Positions 47,300 to 59,800 of a stretch of 64,000 bases of DNA are shown here, in pieces. This DNA is from Isoetes taiwanensis (taxonomy: Eukaryota > Streptophyta > Lycopodiopsida > Isoetales > Isoetaceae): NCBI GenBank assembly GCA_021234155.1, contig JAJEKV010000014.1:16340872-16404871 (forward strand), read 5' to 3'. The notes under the pieces were generated by a model. The model made no database searches. It worked only from the letters and a program-made list of their open reading frames with translations, and was not told where the DNA came from. The position numbers were made by a program, and so were the translations under genes. How positions within the stretch are numbered: position 1 is the stretch's first letter; every line of letters starts with the position of its first letter.

Positions 47300-47547
47300 A
47301 AGAATAGGCGTATGCTACATATTGTAATATACAAGTGACATAACCTAAACATTTGGACAGGGTCAACTGGTAATATTCGTGTGTTTTGTCGTCAAGATCA
47401 ACGGGCAATACTGAAGCATTTAGAAAAGTGTTAGATGATGCTTTGCACATCATAAGCTGTGGCAAATTAGAAAAATGAGCATGCTTTTGCACGAAAGCTA
47501 CAAAAGCACTGCACCGTATTTCAAAGGGGAAAAGCTTGGTCTTAAGT

Positions 47548-48018
47548 ATGGCAGAAGCAAACAGGTTCAAACTCATTACTGCTGTAATACTGATGCTTAT
47601 GCCTTGCATTGTCAGCTCTAGATTGAACTACAGGGAAAAATCAAGCCTGCATTTCGCCCATTTATCAGAATCAGATCTGTCTGTATTCCCTGGACGACTA
47701 ACAGAGGAAGAATGCATCCAACAATGCCTCGGCTCTTCGCCCTGCACAGCGACCATGTATTTTACAAAATCCATGTCCTGTTTCTACACCCAGCATATTT
47801 ATCCATCCTTAACAGAGGACCCTTCTTCTGATTTTATTTTCTACTTGAAAGCTCACGGCCATGGCAGACGAAAAATGTTTCAGGTTTCCTATTTTTGGTC
47901 CTCAAGATGGGCCAAATGGAAAAAAATTGTTGTGATTTTGGCAATAATTGCAGCCTGCATTTTGGTATTATCTTGCTGTTGTCTCGTTTTTGCGTGTTGC
48001 TGTCCTTGCTTAATTTGA
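47548..48018 (+). CDS. Small PAN-domain membrane protein (copy 2)
   Basis: ATG at 47548 gives 156 residues; an upstream in-frame TTG is not needed. It has a signal peptide (ITAVILMLMPCIVSS), a PAN-like core with EECIQQCLGSSPC and YFTKSMSCFYT, FYLKA near the end of the domain, then a transmembrane helix starting VVILAIIAAC and a tail dense in cysteine (CCC..CCCPCL). It is the most diverged of the three family members: the LP.LKQ motif is changed and two PAN cysteines are shifted. Intronless. The next family member follows about 0.8 kb downstream in the same direction, pointing to local duplication. Function unknown. Confidence 0.7.
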   Translation: MAEANRFKLITAVILMLMPCIVSSRLNYREKSSLHFAHLSESDLSVFPGRLTEEECIQQCLGSSPCTATMYFTKSMSCFYTQHIYPSLTEDPSSDFIFYLKAHGHGRRKMFQVSYFWSSRWAKWKKIVVILAIIAACILVLSCCCLVFACCCPCLI

Positions 48019-48813
48019 ATTTGGGCAAACATTGTAACCGATTGTTCTAATCAAAGGTAAAATGTTGTTCTTTCTAATCTATCTATTTATCTATCTATCT
48101 TGTTCGCATAAGATATAATAAGTAGCACTTCAAAAATGATTTTGATATGGTGTAATAATGCAATGGCTTGTAGGCCATGTTGATATCAAGCAGGCAAAGC
48201 CACATCAACGTTCAAAAAAATATTATGTATGTCCAACAAGTCTCCATCTTAAGAAATTATTCACAAAAAAGAAGAAGAGAGAAACAAGTTGCTAACGCAA
48301 CAAAGTGCTGCCCTTTATATGTTTCTGTCTGTGTAATTATGATACCAGACAAGTACCAACCTTAGTAATTTGGTCTAATAAATTTACAAGTGGTGCTTTT
48401 ACAAAATTTGGCCCTTTATATATTGCAATTCTTAAGCAACACTGCCATTTTTCACATGGCATTTCAACTCTTTATGACGAGGAAATTACTATCACGTTTT
48501 ATACAAGACAAGATATGAGTTGTAGCTTGTTGAATTTGCAGGTTTTGTCGGATGCGAGGACCACAAACATAATTTTCTGGCATGACATTAAAAGTTGCAA
48601 CTTGTTGACAACATATAAAAATGTTAGATTCCCGTGCTAATTTAGTTTCTAAATCGTTCTTAAAAAGGAGGCAAACAAATATAATAAAGTTTTGAAGAGA
48701 CGTGAGGGAGCGTGGACGGGGTCAAAAGAAGATTAAGATATGCCCTGTGCTTTCAAATGCGAGCTGCAGTAGCATTATTTCATAGCCGGATCCAAATCTG
48801 TTGTGCATGAGAA

Positions 48814-49269
48814 ATGGGGGGGGTCCATTTCCATGTTGTAATATGGTGTATTATTGTTGTACAATTTATGGGCGGGTGTGGAGCTTTAAGGTGCCCGGAA
48901 GAGTCAAGAATGGAGGCTTTGCCATTTAATTACTTTGCAGAAGCTTCAGAATTGAAGATCCACTCAGGGGCTTTAACACAAGAAGAATGCATCACACAAT
49001 GCATGAATAATTGTTTCTGCGCCGCGGTCGTGTATTCCAGAGCCTCATTTTCCTGCTACTATGCAGAGCAGCTCCCTGCCTTGAAGCAGGTCAAGAGTTA
49101 TTATGACTCCCAAGAGATAACCTACTTGAAATTGAACAGCCATTCTAGAGAATTGCTTGCTTTGCCCCATAATAAGGTTAAAAGATGGCTTATCATCTCT
49201 GCAATTATAAGCGCTTGCCTTATTGGCCTGTCATGCCTTTGCAGTATCCTGGGCAGATTATGTTGCTAA
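48814..49269 (+). CDS. Small PAN-domain membrane protein (copy 3)
   Basis: 151 residues with ATG in a G-rich context (48814). It has a signal peptide to about residue 24, then SRMEALP, EECITQCMNNCFCAAVVYS, LPALKQ and EITYLKL, aligning residue for residue with the protein at 295-777 (SRMELLP, EECIKKC, LPSLKQ, TYLKL, then REL in both). The C-terminal helix starts WLIISAIISACLIGL and the chain ends in a twin cysteine. It is closer to the distant copy 1 than to its neighbour copy 2, so the pair is not the newest duplication. The absence of a kinase after the membrane helix is conserved across the family. Confidence 0.75.
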   Translation: MGGVHFHVVIWCIIVVQFMGGCGALRCPEESRMEALPFNYFAEASELKIHSGALTQEECITQCMNNCFCAAVVYSRASFSCYYAEQLPALKQVKSYYDSQEITYLKLNSHSRELLALPHNKVKRWLIISAIISACLIGLSCLCSILGRLCC

Positions 49270-49672
49270 CTTATTATGATCACATTTCTTATGCTTTGCT
49301 CCCTAGATCTTCTTCCAAGCTTCTTTGGAATGTTTATTACATTGTAAGTGACTGTCAAATCATTTTACTATAAACTGCTCTACAGTTTCAATGATTTTTC
49401 TTCTATGTGTGATATGAGCCTCTTCTTAGCAATAATACAAAATAAAAGGAAGCAAAGGATAAGCTAGAAAAGCATTTACTTTTTTTCTTTGTATCCCATC
49501 AATTCATCCCACAACCTCTTTGCCTTGGTCAAGCCATGATATTTAGCCATCCCCTTTCATATTCTTGGCCCTATCTCTTAGTATTTTTCTCCAACTTATC
49601 CACTCTAGATAATTAAACACCCTAGGAAAACGACGGTTTTTCCTACGCCCGATTCATGAGTTGGACTTCAGT
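49270..49672. other. 3' flank of the PAN gene pair
   Basis: No gene or repeat recognised. Confidence 0.4.
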
Positions 49673-49836
49673 GGAAATCTCCCCAACTTTCCCTGGAAAC
49701 ATCCCCAACTTTCCTGGAAACCTCCCCAACTTTCCCTGTACGACCTAGGGAGGTTTCCACGTTACAAAACAGGGGCAGTTTCCATGGAACCCTCCTCACC
49801 TTTCCATGGAAACCTTCCCAACTTTCTCGGCATGAG
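49673..49836. repeat. GGAAACCTCCCCAACTTTC repeat cluster, copy 1
   Basis: Five or more units of GGAAACCTCCCCAACTTTCC-type sequence, most head to tail, plus a facing GGGAGGTTTCC at about 49749. Related foldbacks lie at 55.9 and 58.0 kb. Confidence 0.75.
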
Positions 49837-49999
49837 CTAGCCCCTCCTTAAATTTGCACCAAGACAAAACCATCATTCATTTAAATTGGGATTATGTCTG
49901 TTTCAAAAGCACGCCACTTTTGCAAACCCCTTATTCAATAGAATGTTGTGGTGCTTAACATGCTGTTAATGCAAGATTACAAGGTTTGATCCATATTTA

Positions 50000-50037
50000 G
50001 TAGACACTAGTTATGGTGCCCGGCGTTGCCGGGCCTA
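50000..50037 (+). mobile_element. Candidate Helitron 3' terminus
   Basis: GCCCGGC-GTT-GCCGGGC (50018-50034) forms a perfect 7-bp hairpin directly before CTAG, after TTATGGT. Plant Helitrons end in a short GC-rich hairpin and CTRR, though usually with a few bases between. No 5' end was found. Confidence 0.35.
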
Positions 50038-50039
50038 GT

Positions 50040-52326
50040 AAAAATTTGAAAGGTGGTTGTTTAATACTAAGAAAAGTTTTGGACAATAAAAATTTGCACT
50101 TGAAGATCGCAAGAGCAACAATAGAACACAAAATTTGCATTTTCGCCACATGTCTTTCATATACAACAATTTGGGCATTTCCACTGCAACTATTGGTGTT
50201 GCAAGGCCTAGCAAGAATCTTCTACGTTGAGGGGTAGAGTTGCAGAACATCCATCATAAAAAGTCAAACATGTTGATCTAGAATGTTGTGTACTTTTTGT
50301 TCATAGAGCAGAGACGAATTTCTTTGACCATTGAATATGTATGAAGTAGCAGAGATCAACTTATTCAATGATGCTATAAAAAAAAGGGGCGAGAAGTAAA
50401 CTGAAACATAGATTTTCCACCACTACTCATGCACCTAGTATGCTCATTGGAACAAAGTTTAGTAAGCATACTCGATTCAATTTGAAATCAAAGACTCTGC
50501 CAATACTTTTCCAACTACAAATATATGAACGCAAAGTTAAAAGATGTGGGATGTGTTAGCACCTCGATGGCATATTAAAGATTCGTTGGCACAAATTATG
50601 TAGATGCTGGTGTCATTGCTAGGCTTTAGTATAATGTCTTATATTGTATTTGTTAAATAGTTATTTTATAAAGAGTCGCTAGAAATGAAGTCAGTATAAA
50701 TCATTAATGTATACATGATACTAACCATCTCACTAATACATCATCTAAGGCTCAAAACATGTACATATACACTCCATGAAATACTAAATTGAACTGGTTG
50801 CTGACATGTTGAACCCCCTCATAAGATGACGAATAATGTCATCATACGTTAGGATGGTGATGGGGATGCATATGTTGTCCATAGGCAAGAGTCCTAGAAG
50901 TAGCATACATTTGACTCTAGGTTAGGAACATGAAATTAAAGAGGTGTTTAAGCAACTTTATGCCACAGAGGGTCTTTCTACACATATTTCATTGTAGAGG
51001 CAGATGATCGGCAATTAATAAGATCTGTGTTATAAAAGCCGTTGCTTATCATTGTCGTGAACTACATGATTGCAACGTTTCATATGTCTCGTAGACCCGT
51101 TTTCTTTATTACAATAGTAGTGTTTTAATCACATTAGAAGATAATTTCTGTGTGTATTGGACTACCATGTAGGATTGGATGATGTCTTACACAATGCCGT
51201 CGTAAGCTGTGATAAGCAAATTGAGGAAAGTAATGAAAGGTGGATCAATAATGAGTTATTGTCAACTACTTGAAAGGTGGGATCGACAACACTCGAATGG
51301 TGACACTAAAAGTTAAAAACATAGTATGCAATTTTTTTAAAAAAGCAAATCCAATGATGTGAAACCCATGGTTTGTGGTAGTAGTGATAGCCCTGATTCC
51401 TGTAGCATATTCAATACCCCTTCCCATCCAAGGATAGCCCTGCAGACAACCCAAAAACTTTGAGCTTGCTGAAGTTTGCCATTCAAATTGTTGAGGATAT
51501 AAACTTGCCATTCAAAATGTTGGATCTAAGATCAAATATTTATTAGTCCACAAAACAGCTCTTCAGGCATGTGTTTGTAGCTAAAGCTTCCTTTGAAGAT
51601 GCTTGCCATAATGAAATATCTACCCATATGCAGTTTGCTAGAGATTTATCAAGAAATTTGTGATCACAAATTTAAGTGCATGAAGATATTCTTCTAAGTA
51701 CTATGGCTGCACAATGTGAATGGCCAGATATTACAAAACAAAATGCTATTGCAAGACTTAATACTGAGAATTAGACGAAAAGGAACAAAAATTGTGGATA
51801 TTTGTAATGTGAATCTGTAGGTCAACATATTTAAAAGGTAGAACAATTTTAGAAGCTCCAAAATGTTGAGATCTGTAACTATATTTGTTACTAAGAATTA
51901 GTATGCACCATAACCATACACGGCATGCATAACCTCAGTCTGATGTACTTTTATTGCACTGCTTATAACATGCATTTCTTTTGCCATTGGTAAGAACATG
52001 TGCCTTGATCCCTAGCTAACATTGCCTTGTTACGAAACTACTCCTGCAAGTCTTAAGGTGCAGTGACAAAACCTATCCTGGAGACAGAATAAATGCACGA
52101 CAGCCTGGGGAGCTAGCAGTAGTTATACGTACCTTGATCACTTCAATGCAGAATATAGAATGTCATACATTTACCCTGTAAATTAATGCGCATTCTGCAG
52201 TCTTAAATAAAATGGATTTTTGGTGATGCCAAAAACACATACCTTATGGTACTCGATCAGTAAACTCAAATGTTTGTCCTACATAACCCATCTAGAACCT
52301 TCTGCCAACAGTTGACAGGCTCTCTA
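50040..52326. other. Intergenic, no supported gene
   Basis: Long AT-rich stretch with no motif-bearing frame. Confidence 0.4.
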
Positions 52327-53150
52327 TGTGAAAGAGATGGCTAAAATAACCAGATGCATGTTGCATCTCGCTTCGAAAACATCAGCAGTGTGCACCCATA
52401 GGAAGCAATTTAGAAAATGCTTTGTTGCAACAGGAAGACATAACCCTACTCAAAATTTCAAGTACCTCAGATTTCTGGCAAGCCACGTACCTCTGCTATT
52501 GATGGAGTTCCCAGACTGGAAACCTTTGCCCATAAACAAACCTTCAAAACCTATAAAAGAGCATGGACATCGATCATTTGAGAAAGAAATGCTTGCCCAA
52601 GAGTGCCAACGGAAGTGATCAGATATCTTACATGCTTGCTTGCCAGCAGTATACTACAGCAACAATTCCACCAAGCTCCAGCAATTATTGCAGTTCGAGG
52701 GCGAGCCATACTTATTCCATCATAGTACCAATCTGCAAAATCAACAAAGAAGTTAAGCAATATATCTAATCTTTGAAAATTCTAACACATGCAGGAAACT
52801 TTATGCTGAAGCTTCGAAAATATTAAATATTATTTTAGAGCCATATTGTCGAAGCTAGACAAACTCAACGCAGACATGATGACCTGTTGCATCTCACCTC
52901 GGAAACATCAGCATTATATATCTACAGCAAGCAATTTAGAACTGAATTTGTTGCTTACCAATTTGCAAAATGGACAAATAACTTGAGTAATATATCTAAT
53001 TTTCTAAAATTTGTAGCACATGCACGAAAGCTTAAGCAGTTTAGCACCATGCCATTGAAGCTTTGGAAATATTAAGCAGTCTAGAATAAGAATATAAGAA
53101 CCATGCTGAAGCTAAGCAAACTCAAAGCAGAGATGTTGACCTATTGTACA
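52327..53150. repeat. Nested duplications (~220 bp and ~520 bp offsets)
   Basis: ACCAAT.TGCAAAAT, followed by AATATATCTAAT and GCTGAAGC..AGC, repeats at 52737 and 52957. TGTTGCATCTC.C.TCG.AAACATCAGCA repeats at about 52358 and 52885. No gene supported. Confidence 0.65.
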
Positions 53151-53687
53151 TGGACCAAAACATTGAGCAACCCCTTACTTCTGAACAATCGTAAATCTAG
53201 TAAAATTTAATGTCTATCTATCCTAAACAATTTTAAATACTGATACATCGTGCAACACTCTTAAACATCGATTGACGGAGAAAAATAATGAGAATTAGAT
53301 TCCATAAGTAGGACACACATTGCTTAGGATTTTCATTCCTAAATGTTTAACTTGTGAATCAACTAAGTGGGCAGTCAAACAGTACCATTGTTAACAGCTA
53401 AATTGGCCAGTCAAGATATGTTAACTACAATTCGCAACAAAACTTACTCATTCTCTCTAAGTAAGAATGCATACCTGACAAATGAGTTGCAAGCATCAGC
53501 TCCAACAAACCCAATAAAGATTATTATCTATATAGTAATTCAAGGTATGTGTTTCTTCTGTGGGCCTTTGCAAGCAATTGTTTCTGCTATTTTCTTTGTC
53601 ATATAGTTACCTGCATCTGTGCAAGCGACACCACAATGCTTAAAGCATGTTCCCAATTTCTCTGACCCTTCTTAAATGTTTCACTCC
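53151..53687. other. Intergenic, nothing recognised
   Basis: AT-rich with no supported frame. Confidence 0.35.
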
Positions 53688-53853
53688 TGAAGAGACCACC
53701 TCATCTGTGCAAAGAAATATGAAAGGTTTTGGATTGACCTGGTCCATACATAAGGATTCAAGCAGAGGATTCGCTCCTGCAAAGACCAATACATCTATAC
53801 AAAGAAATAACAAAGGGTTTAGGATTAACCTGGTCCATACATATTCAAGCAGA
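53688..53853. repeat. ~94-bp tandem duplication
   Basis: Units share CTCCTG.A.AGACCA, CAAAGAAAT, AAGG.TTT.GGATT.ACCTGG, TCCATACATA and TTCAAGCAGA. Confidence 0.85.
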
Positions 53854-54104
53854 TATGCATCCTCGACCACTCAACCACGGGCCCTTGCCCAAAAGTCGAG
53901 CAATCAGAGTAAAAAAGACCCAACCACTGTCGTGTAGATATTGCAGAATCATAATGCAGTCGAGTTCAGTCGATTAGGTTCTTAAACCGATGGCCGGAAT
54001 TGCAAACGGAAGCGGATCCATCCGTTGCATACCCATCTCTTGGTGCACAGAAGGGAAGGATTCGTGTATGCATAGAATAGATAGATTCTTGGCACGAAGG
54101 GGAC

Positions 54105-54520
54105 ATGCAAAAAATAAATCATAGCCAATTTCTTTCTCGATTTTTTGAGAATCGGAATTTTTTTCCGACTACCAAAACCTCTAAAATCTTAGGGAAATCA
54201 TTTAAAAACAATTGCCATACCGGAAAATCCCAAATTAACAAGATAGATTTTGATTATTATATTAAATTCAGGAAGGAAATTGATGTTTGGTTAGCAATTT
54301 GCAAACAACAGCACATTCATATACACAATATAATAACGGAAATTATTATTGATTTTATATTGAGATACGTAGATATTATTTCAACAAATATCTCGCTAAA
54401 AACCCATGGGAATTAAGTCAAATTGAAGTTACTATAGGAATACAAGAAAAAAATAGCCCAATAAAACCTTTACGAGATATTTATTTCTCAAATAAAATAC
54501 AACATAGTAGTCTTTTTTTT
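54105..54520 (+). other. Plastid-like coding remnant (possible NUPT)
   Basis: Very AT-rich with Asn/Ile/Lys-rich coding unlike anything nearby. The frame at 54105-54416 contains IDFDYYIKFRKEIDVWL. A second frame continues with KNPWELSQIEVTIGIQEKN and PLRDIYFSNKIQHS to about 54510. Composition and style fit a large plastid gene such as ycf1, hence a nuclear copy of plastid DNA. I cannot confirm the identity. Confidence 0.35.
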
Positions 54521-55880
54521 TTCCTTAAAGCATCAAACATGCTTCAGGAATATGTTCCATTAAGATGGAATATATGAGCGCCTTTTTCTCATACACTGCA
54601 GCAATAATGCACGCCAAGCGTGCTTTGGCAAGGTATAGTTAGCAAAAAAGTTGCAAGGACCATTTAGTATCACGCCAAGCGTGAATTAGCCTGCCTTCAT
54701 GATCTATTACTTCTTAAAAATAGCTTTGTGTTGTTCTTTCCAAATCGGATAAACCCACAAAATCAGTCCAATCCTGAATCAAATCCAAAAAGCTGCTCAA
54801 AATCCTATTTCTCATTAACTAAAAACACTGATTTGGGGCTCTGAAGCTTTGATTCCTATGCTACAGAAGACCTGACCAAGGGGCTTTAATTCAACTGCAG
54901 GGTAGTACTTTGCATGTAAAGCTCAGGGAATCCAATCAATGTGAAAGCACGATATTGTATATATGTGAAAGCACGATTTTGTAGTCTTTAGGCTTTTCAA
55001 TTGACTGCAGATGCCTACCAGCAAGATACTTTGGCTTTGTAAAACCCAAAATGCAGAGTATTTACATACCAAAAGCTTACTTCTGCAAAGAAATGTTGAT
55101 TTACAGATGACAGAGTCTGTAAACAGAGTTTCGTTGTAGCCCATTGCATGTCTCTGCTTGGGTTTTCCAGAAAAACTTGGAATTATTATCCAGTTGCAAG
55201 CAAATTAAGAACCAAAGACCAAGAACTAGCCTATTAGATTAAAATAAACTCTAGGAAGAAAGCAATAAAGATTAGGAGTTGCAAGGCAGTGGAGCTCTTA
55301 CAAAAAAACCCTTTTGAAAGGAGCTATGGCATGTGCAACGTGCCTAAACCTTCTTACGAACTCTTCTGAAACAGGCTATGGCATCTGCAAGGCAGTGGAG
55401 TTCTTAAAAAAAAACAAATCTATGGGCGTCTGCAAGGCGGAGGGCAGAGAAGGCAGAAGACGCTCACCTTCTTGGTGAGGCGTTGCCATCACAGAAGTTG
55501 GAGCGGAGTTGCCGAAGTTGCCATCGCTAGAGTCGGAGCAGAGGTCGGAGCGGAGGTCGGAGGCGGCAGAAAATGGGAAGAAAAGATGAGGCATGAAAAA
55601 TTTTGGTGCACGATAGAAGAAACGTTAAAAAAAAAAATCGGGAGGGAAATAGGGAGAAAATTTGAGTTAGTTTAGGCGGGAGGCGCTTCCACAGACGGAA
55701 AAAGCCACGCACGGGAAAAGTGGCATTCCCAAAAATAATCCAATTTCCTGACATAAACCGAATGAATGATGGTTACCAAGATCTGCCTTCCTGTGCATCT
55801 CGATCCTCATGCGTTCCTCGTGCGTCTTAATGAGGTGGTTACGAAAATTAATTACTATTTTTTTTATATAAATATATTTT
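54521..55880. other. Intergenic, no supported gene
   Basis: A short duplication, CACGCCAAGCGTG, occurs at about 54611 and 54671. A GC-richer stretch (55430-55570) has GTCGGAGCGGAGG-type short repeats. No gene. Confidence 0.4.
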
Positions 55881-55882
55881 AT

Positions 55883-55924
55883 GGAAACCTCCCCAACTTT
55901 CCAAAGAAACTAGGGGAGGTTTCC
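55883..55924. repeat. Foldback GGAAACCTCCCC, copy 2
   Basis: GGAAACCTCCCC (55883-55894) and GGGGAGGTTTCC (55913-55924) are perfect 12-bp arms around an 18-base loop. Confidence 0.85.
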
Positions 55925-57964
55925 ACAAAATGTCTAAAATTCACTAGATGCAATTCACTTGTCGAAGGATTTGTTAAGTGGTGATTTTTATATCATACTA
56001 CTATGCACATATGACCCCATTTTGGACGATTTCCTTTGTCATCAAGACTTTAGAATTGGCATTTGAAACTATGCCAACTCTACAAATGTAGGTACAGAAC
56101 AACATTGAATATATAGTTGAAACTATGCCAACTCTACAAATGTTTATACACAAGAAAATGGGATGACCATTGTAGAATTTCAAATGGTAGTCATTATCTT
56201 AAATATAGATAGATAGATACATGGGTATACAGATAAAGAGATCGATAACAGTTCGGCTTGATGGACTCTTCTTATCCGTTTGACTTTACATGAATTAAGA
56301 GTACAATGTACCAATAATATTCTATACAAGAGTAGACCGTACCCTTTATGCACAAGCAAGAACTTTTGCAATGGCGCGCGCAACAAGTTTTATGCGACGG
56401 TTTTTTCTTATTCAGATTTACATCCAGATTTACACTATTAATTGTATAAAAACAAAAAATAGCTACATTCAGGATGCAAATGAATCCCAAAAATCCACCC
56501 TGGTTTATTAGGCCAGGCCACAGCAGGCACTCTACAAACCTTAGCCCATATAGCTTTCAATAATAAAAAAACAAATTCCAGAATTGTAAATTTGAATAAA
56601 ATAATCGGTATAATTATTTCCATATTAGCATTTGCACATGAATTTGAAAGCATAAAGTATAATATATAAGCATAAAGTAACGTATAATGTATATTGTAAG
56701 TGTAAAATAGAAAGTGTAAAGCGTGAAATATAAACAATAGAGTGGCATCAACAATGAACCCAGAATCATCAATCAAGAATCCCGAACTAAGAACTGGCTT
56801 TAGAATCATCTGTATATGCAGAACCACCTGAAATTACTAAAGCTTGCATTGATTTTGAATGCAACAAAAAAAGAAATTCAAGGTGAACAGGCAAACCTGT
56901 TTTCGACATGAACAGGTCCATGTAGACCACTGGGATACAAGCTCCAAGCATTTTTATCTACTCAAAATGATGGATCTGTATATGATCATCTTGCTTTGGC
57001 TATACGAAATCCATCACAACCCTAGCTCTTCATAGATTCATAACTCATAAAAAATCAAGCATCAAAAGCTTGTTTGCTATTATAGCTCTGCTGTCAAACA
57101 TTTTCGATGCAGTTCATGCCTTTGGACTATAGACCTTTGCGAATCAAACCAAGTTAGCTTGAGCGCCAAGCCTACGGCCTTATTGGCGCCAGAACACCTA
57201 ATGGCAAAAGCCCCAAATGTATACAGTTGAGAAATGTATACATATATATACAACTGCCCCTTCGATTTGCAGAGGTCATTTCTGATTCATTTAGCCCAAA
57301 AATCAGTGCATTTCAAAATCAGGTCTTTGAAATCAGTGCGTTTAATCATGCTTTATTGTTGGGAATCAGTGCATGATCCTATTGTGCATTTGATTCTGCA
57401 TTATAATCCAAATGATAGAGTTGCAAAACTTGGATATCAAAATAGCCTCAGTGCGGGAGCTAAAGATTCAAAAGCAGCGCAATGATTCCTTAGAAGCAGA
57501 GATCTAGAATATCTGTAAGGAGAGATCTAGGAGTTTTGAAAATGGAGTTATGCACAAAAATATTTCAAAATATGTACCTTCCATAGCTGCGCTCAGCCAC
57601 GAAACGTTCGATTATAAAAAAAAATGCAGGTGAGCAGAAAAAGAAAATCTCTGCAACCTTCCTCTGCCTTGGTTCAGATTATCACAAATTTTATTTTATT
57701 TTTGGCAGATTTTTCAACAAGCCCTGCTAGACACTGCAGAAACGATCGTAAATCTACCAGAAATCGGCATGCAAGGTCGGTATCCAAGCTTTGGCTACTT
57801 ACTGCTTGCAAAAATCAGTAATCCATATGCTCTTGCCACTTTTAAGCTTTTTGGCTTTTGCTGCTACAGAAAAGGAGCGCCAATAGCATCCATTGCCGTT
57901 GACATTAACTCTTTGCATATTTATGAGGAGCGAATATCGTAGATCAAGAATTCTAAACTTGAAT
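55925..57964. other. Intergenic, no supported gene
   Basis: AT-rich. GAAACTATGCCAACTCTACA occurs twice (about 56066 and 56119) and a short (GATA)n tract lies at 56204-56219. Confidence 0.4.
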
Positions 57965-58062
57965 AGAAACCTTCCCCAACTTTCATAAATGGAAACCTCC
58001 TCAAGCTTCTATAGAAAGCTGGGGAGGTATCCACATAGGAAAATTGGGGAGGTTTCTAATCT
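57965..58062. repeat. Foldback GGAAACCTCCCC, copy 3
   Basis: Facing units GAAACCTTCCCCAACTTTC and GGAAACCTCCTC (left) and GGGGAGGTATCC and TTGGGGAGGTTTC (right) form nested imperfect arms. Confidence 0.75.
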
Positions 58063-59520
58063 TGGGAGTCTAACCAAATTTGGGCATAGATAGTTTGATC
58101 GCTAGGAAAACTACATATGTTATCATTAGTTATGACTATAATATATGTAGTCGTGATATAACTAGACACCCCATGAAAACTACATACATAAATCATTTTG
58201 AGAGTGTTCGTTTCTTTGTGGGTCTCAGAAATGGGAAAAATCCTCCTAACTGATTATGCTACTTCATGTTTGTGGCCGCTGCAATTGTTCCTATGTAGAA
58301 TTTGATAAAGTCGAGTTGATACATGAGTATTATATAGTTTCTATCCATTCCAAACTTGAATTTATTGATGTAAAAGCAGCCTTGGTTTTTAGAGGAGGGA
58401 TATTTGATTCAAGTCATACCTTCTTTGCTCCTTTTCAACTCATGATAATGAAGTGACATAATTAGGTTGAAACTAGTTTAGATGACATAAGGAAATCTAA
58501 TAAAAGTTTTCAATACAATGGAGCATAAGGTATATAGCCCTTGATTATGCTAGTTTTGGAATATAAGGTGCTATATAGATGGGTAGTATGAAGAAAAATT
58601 TATAGAGATTCTCTTAGACACATGATTTAGAAGGAAGGTCGCAACACTTCACGCACTTATTGGTAGTTAACAGTCTTTTTTGTTTCACGCACCATCCCAT
58701 TAGCCAAATCACATGGCAAAAATATAATATTGTATGACAAATGCCAAGGCAAGGACACATAGCTTGTATTGAACTTACTGAGAGCAGATAGCGAATGAAG
58801 AGTATTTATGAGACTTTACCCTTATTATATTATCTTTATACACATTGGAAAATAAAACTAATATGGAATATGATAGAAAAAATTGATAATATAGGGATCT
58901 ACTACCATTCTTTTCAAACCATGATTCACGAATGTTGATGCAAGGCCTTGTTGTTATAAGTTTTTCTCCTGCTCCGTTTGTTGCTATGGTTATTTTTTGT
59001 GACACAAGCAAATACTTTTTATTATCTATTTATTTTGGATATTCATTTCATTATCTATTCATTTCCTTGTCATTTTGTTTCTTTATTTTCTCTCATTTTT
59101 CTGTTTTTTATGTGCAAATTAGCTCAATGGACACACATTGTGATCCTACATTGTTATCTAGGTATTATTGATCGATTTGGCTTCGGCAAGAGATCGCTTG
59201 ACTGCAAGGCCCAAAAAAGAATTTTCTTTCCATTTTTCATGATCTATACTGACCATAAACTTTTGACATATTTCTCACTAGACAGCTTGCTTAGATTTCT
59301 TAGCTTACTTGTATTTCCTTGCTTGGACATGGCATTGTGGCATTTTTAAACTGTTTTTCATACTGAATGGCAGATTGGAGTTGGAATCAGTTTGCAACGT
59401 GTCACATTCAAGCCATGGAGCACCGTTTTGCAGGTATTTTGATCTTTGGAAGGGATGTATAGTTTACTCTTGAAGAAATGTCCAAGGAATTGCACAAGTA
59501 AATTTTCCTTTAACACAAAT
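58063..59520. other. Intergenic, no supported gene
   Basis: Thr/Phe-rich short frames around 58930-59350 have no motif and look like chance. Confidence 0.35.
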
Positions 59521-59760
59521 GACTAGAAAACTCTAGTCTGGAATACAGTTTCGTCTGCTCGAGGACACAGATGTGTATTTTGGAATACACATTGTTTAAC
59601 TACTATATATTCCAGAATACACTCACACTCACATGGTAAAACAAAGCCGTATTCACACAAACGTTTTTTTGAAATAGCTAATGTGTATTCCAGAATATAC
59701 TCTTACTTTTTCTGGAAAGCAATTGTGTATTCCAGAATACAATTTTAGCCACAAATTGTT
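59521..59760. repeat. Cluster of imperfect palindromes around TATTCC/GGAATA
   Basis: GACTAGA-AAAC-TCTAGTC (59521-59538) is followed by ATGTGTATT-TTGG-AATACACAT (59571-59592) and by three TGTATTCCAGAATA.AC units near 59618, 59686 and 59726. TATTCCGGAATA recurs at 60431 and 60524. Confidence 0.65.
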
Positions 59761-59800
59761 CTCTTATTTCCTAATACAATGTTTTCTTGTTTTCTTTCAG

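Noticed and set aside
48305-48640. Frame between PAN copies 2 and 3 with TRQDMSC, vaguely PAN-like
   Set aside because: Lacks signal peptide, cysteine spacing and membrane helix; the resemblance is a few residues.
56438-56827. 129-residue hydrophobic minus-strand frame
   Set aside because: Composition follows AT-rich DNA; no signal, motif or conserved pattern.
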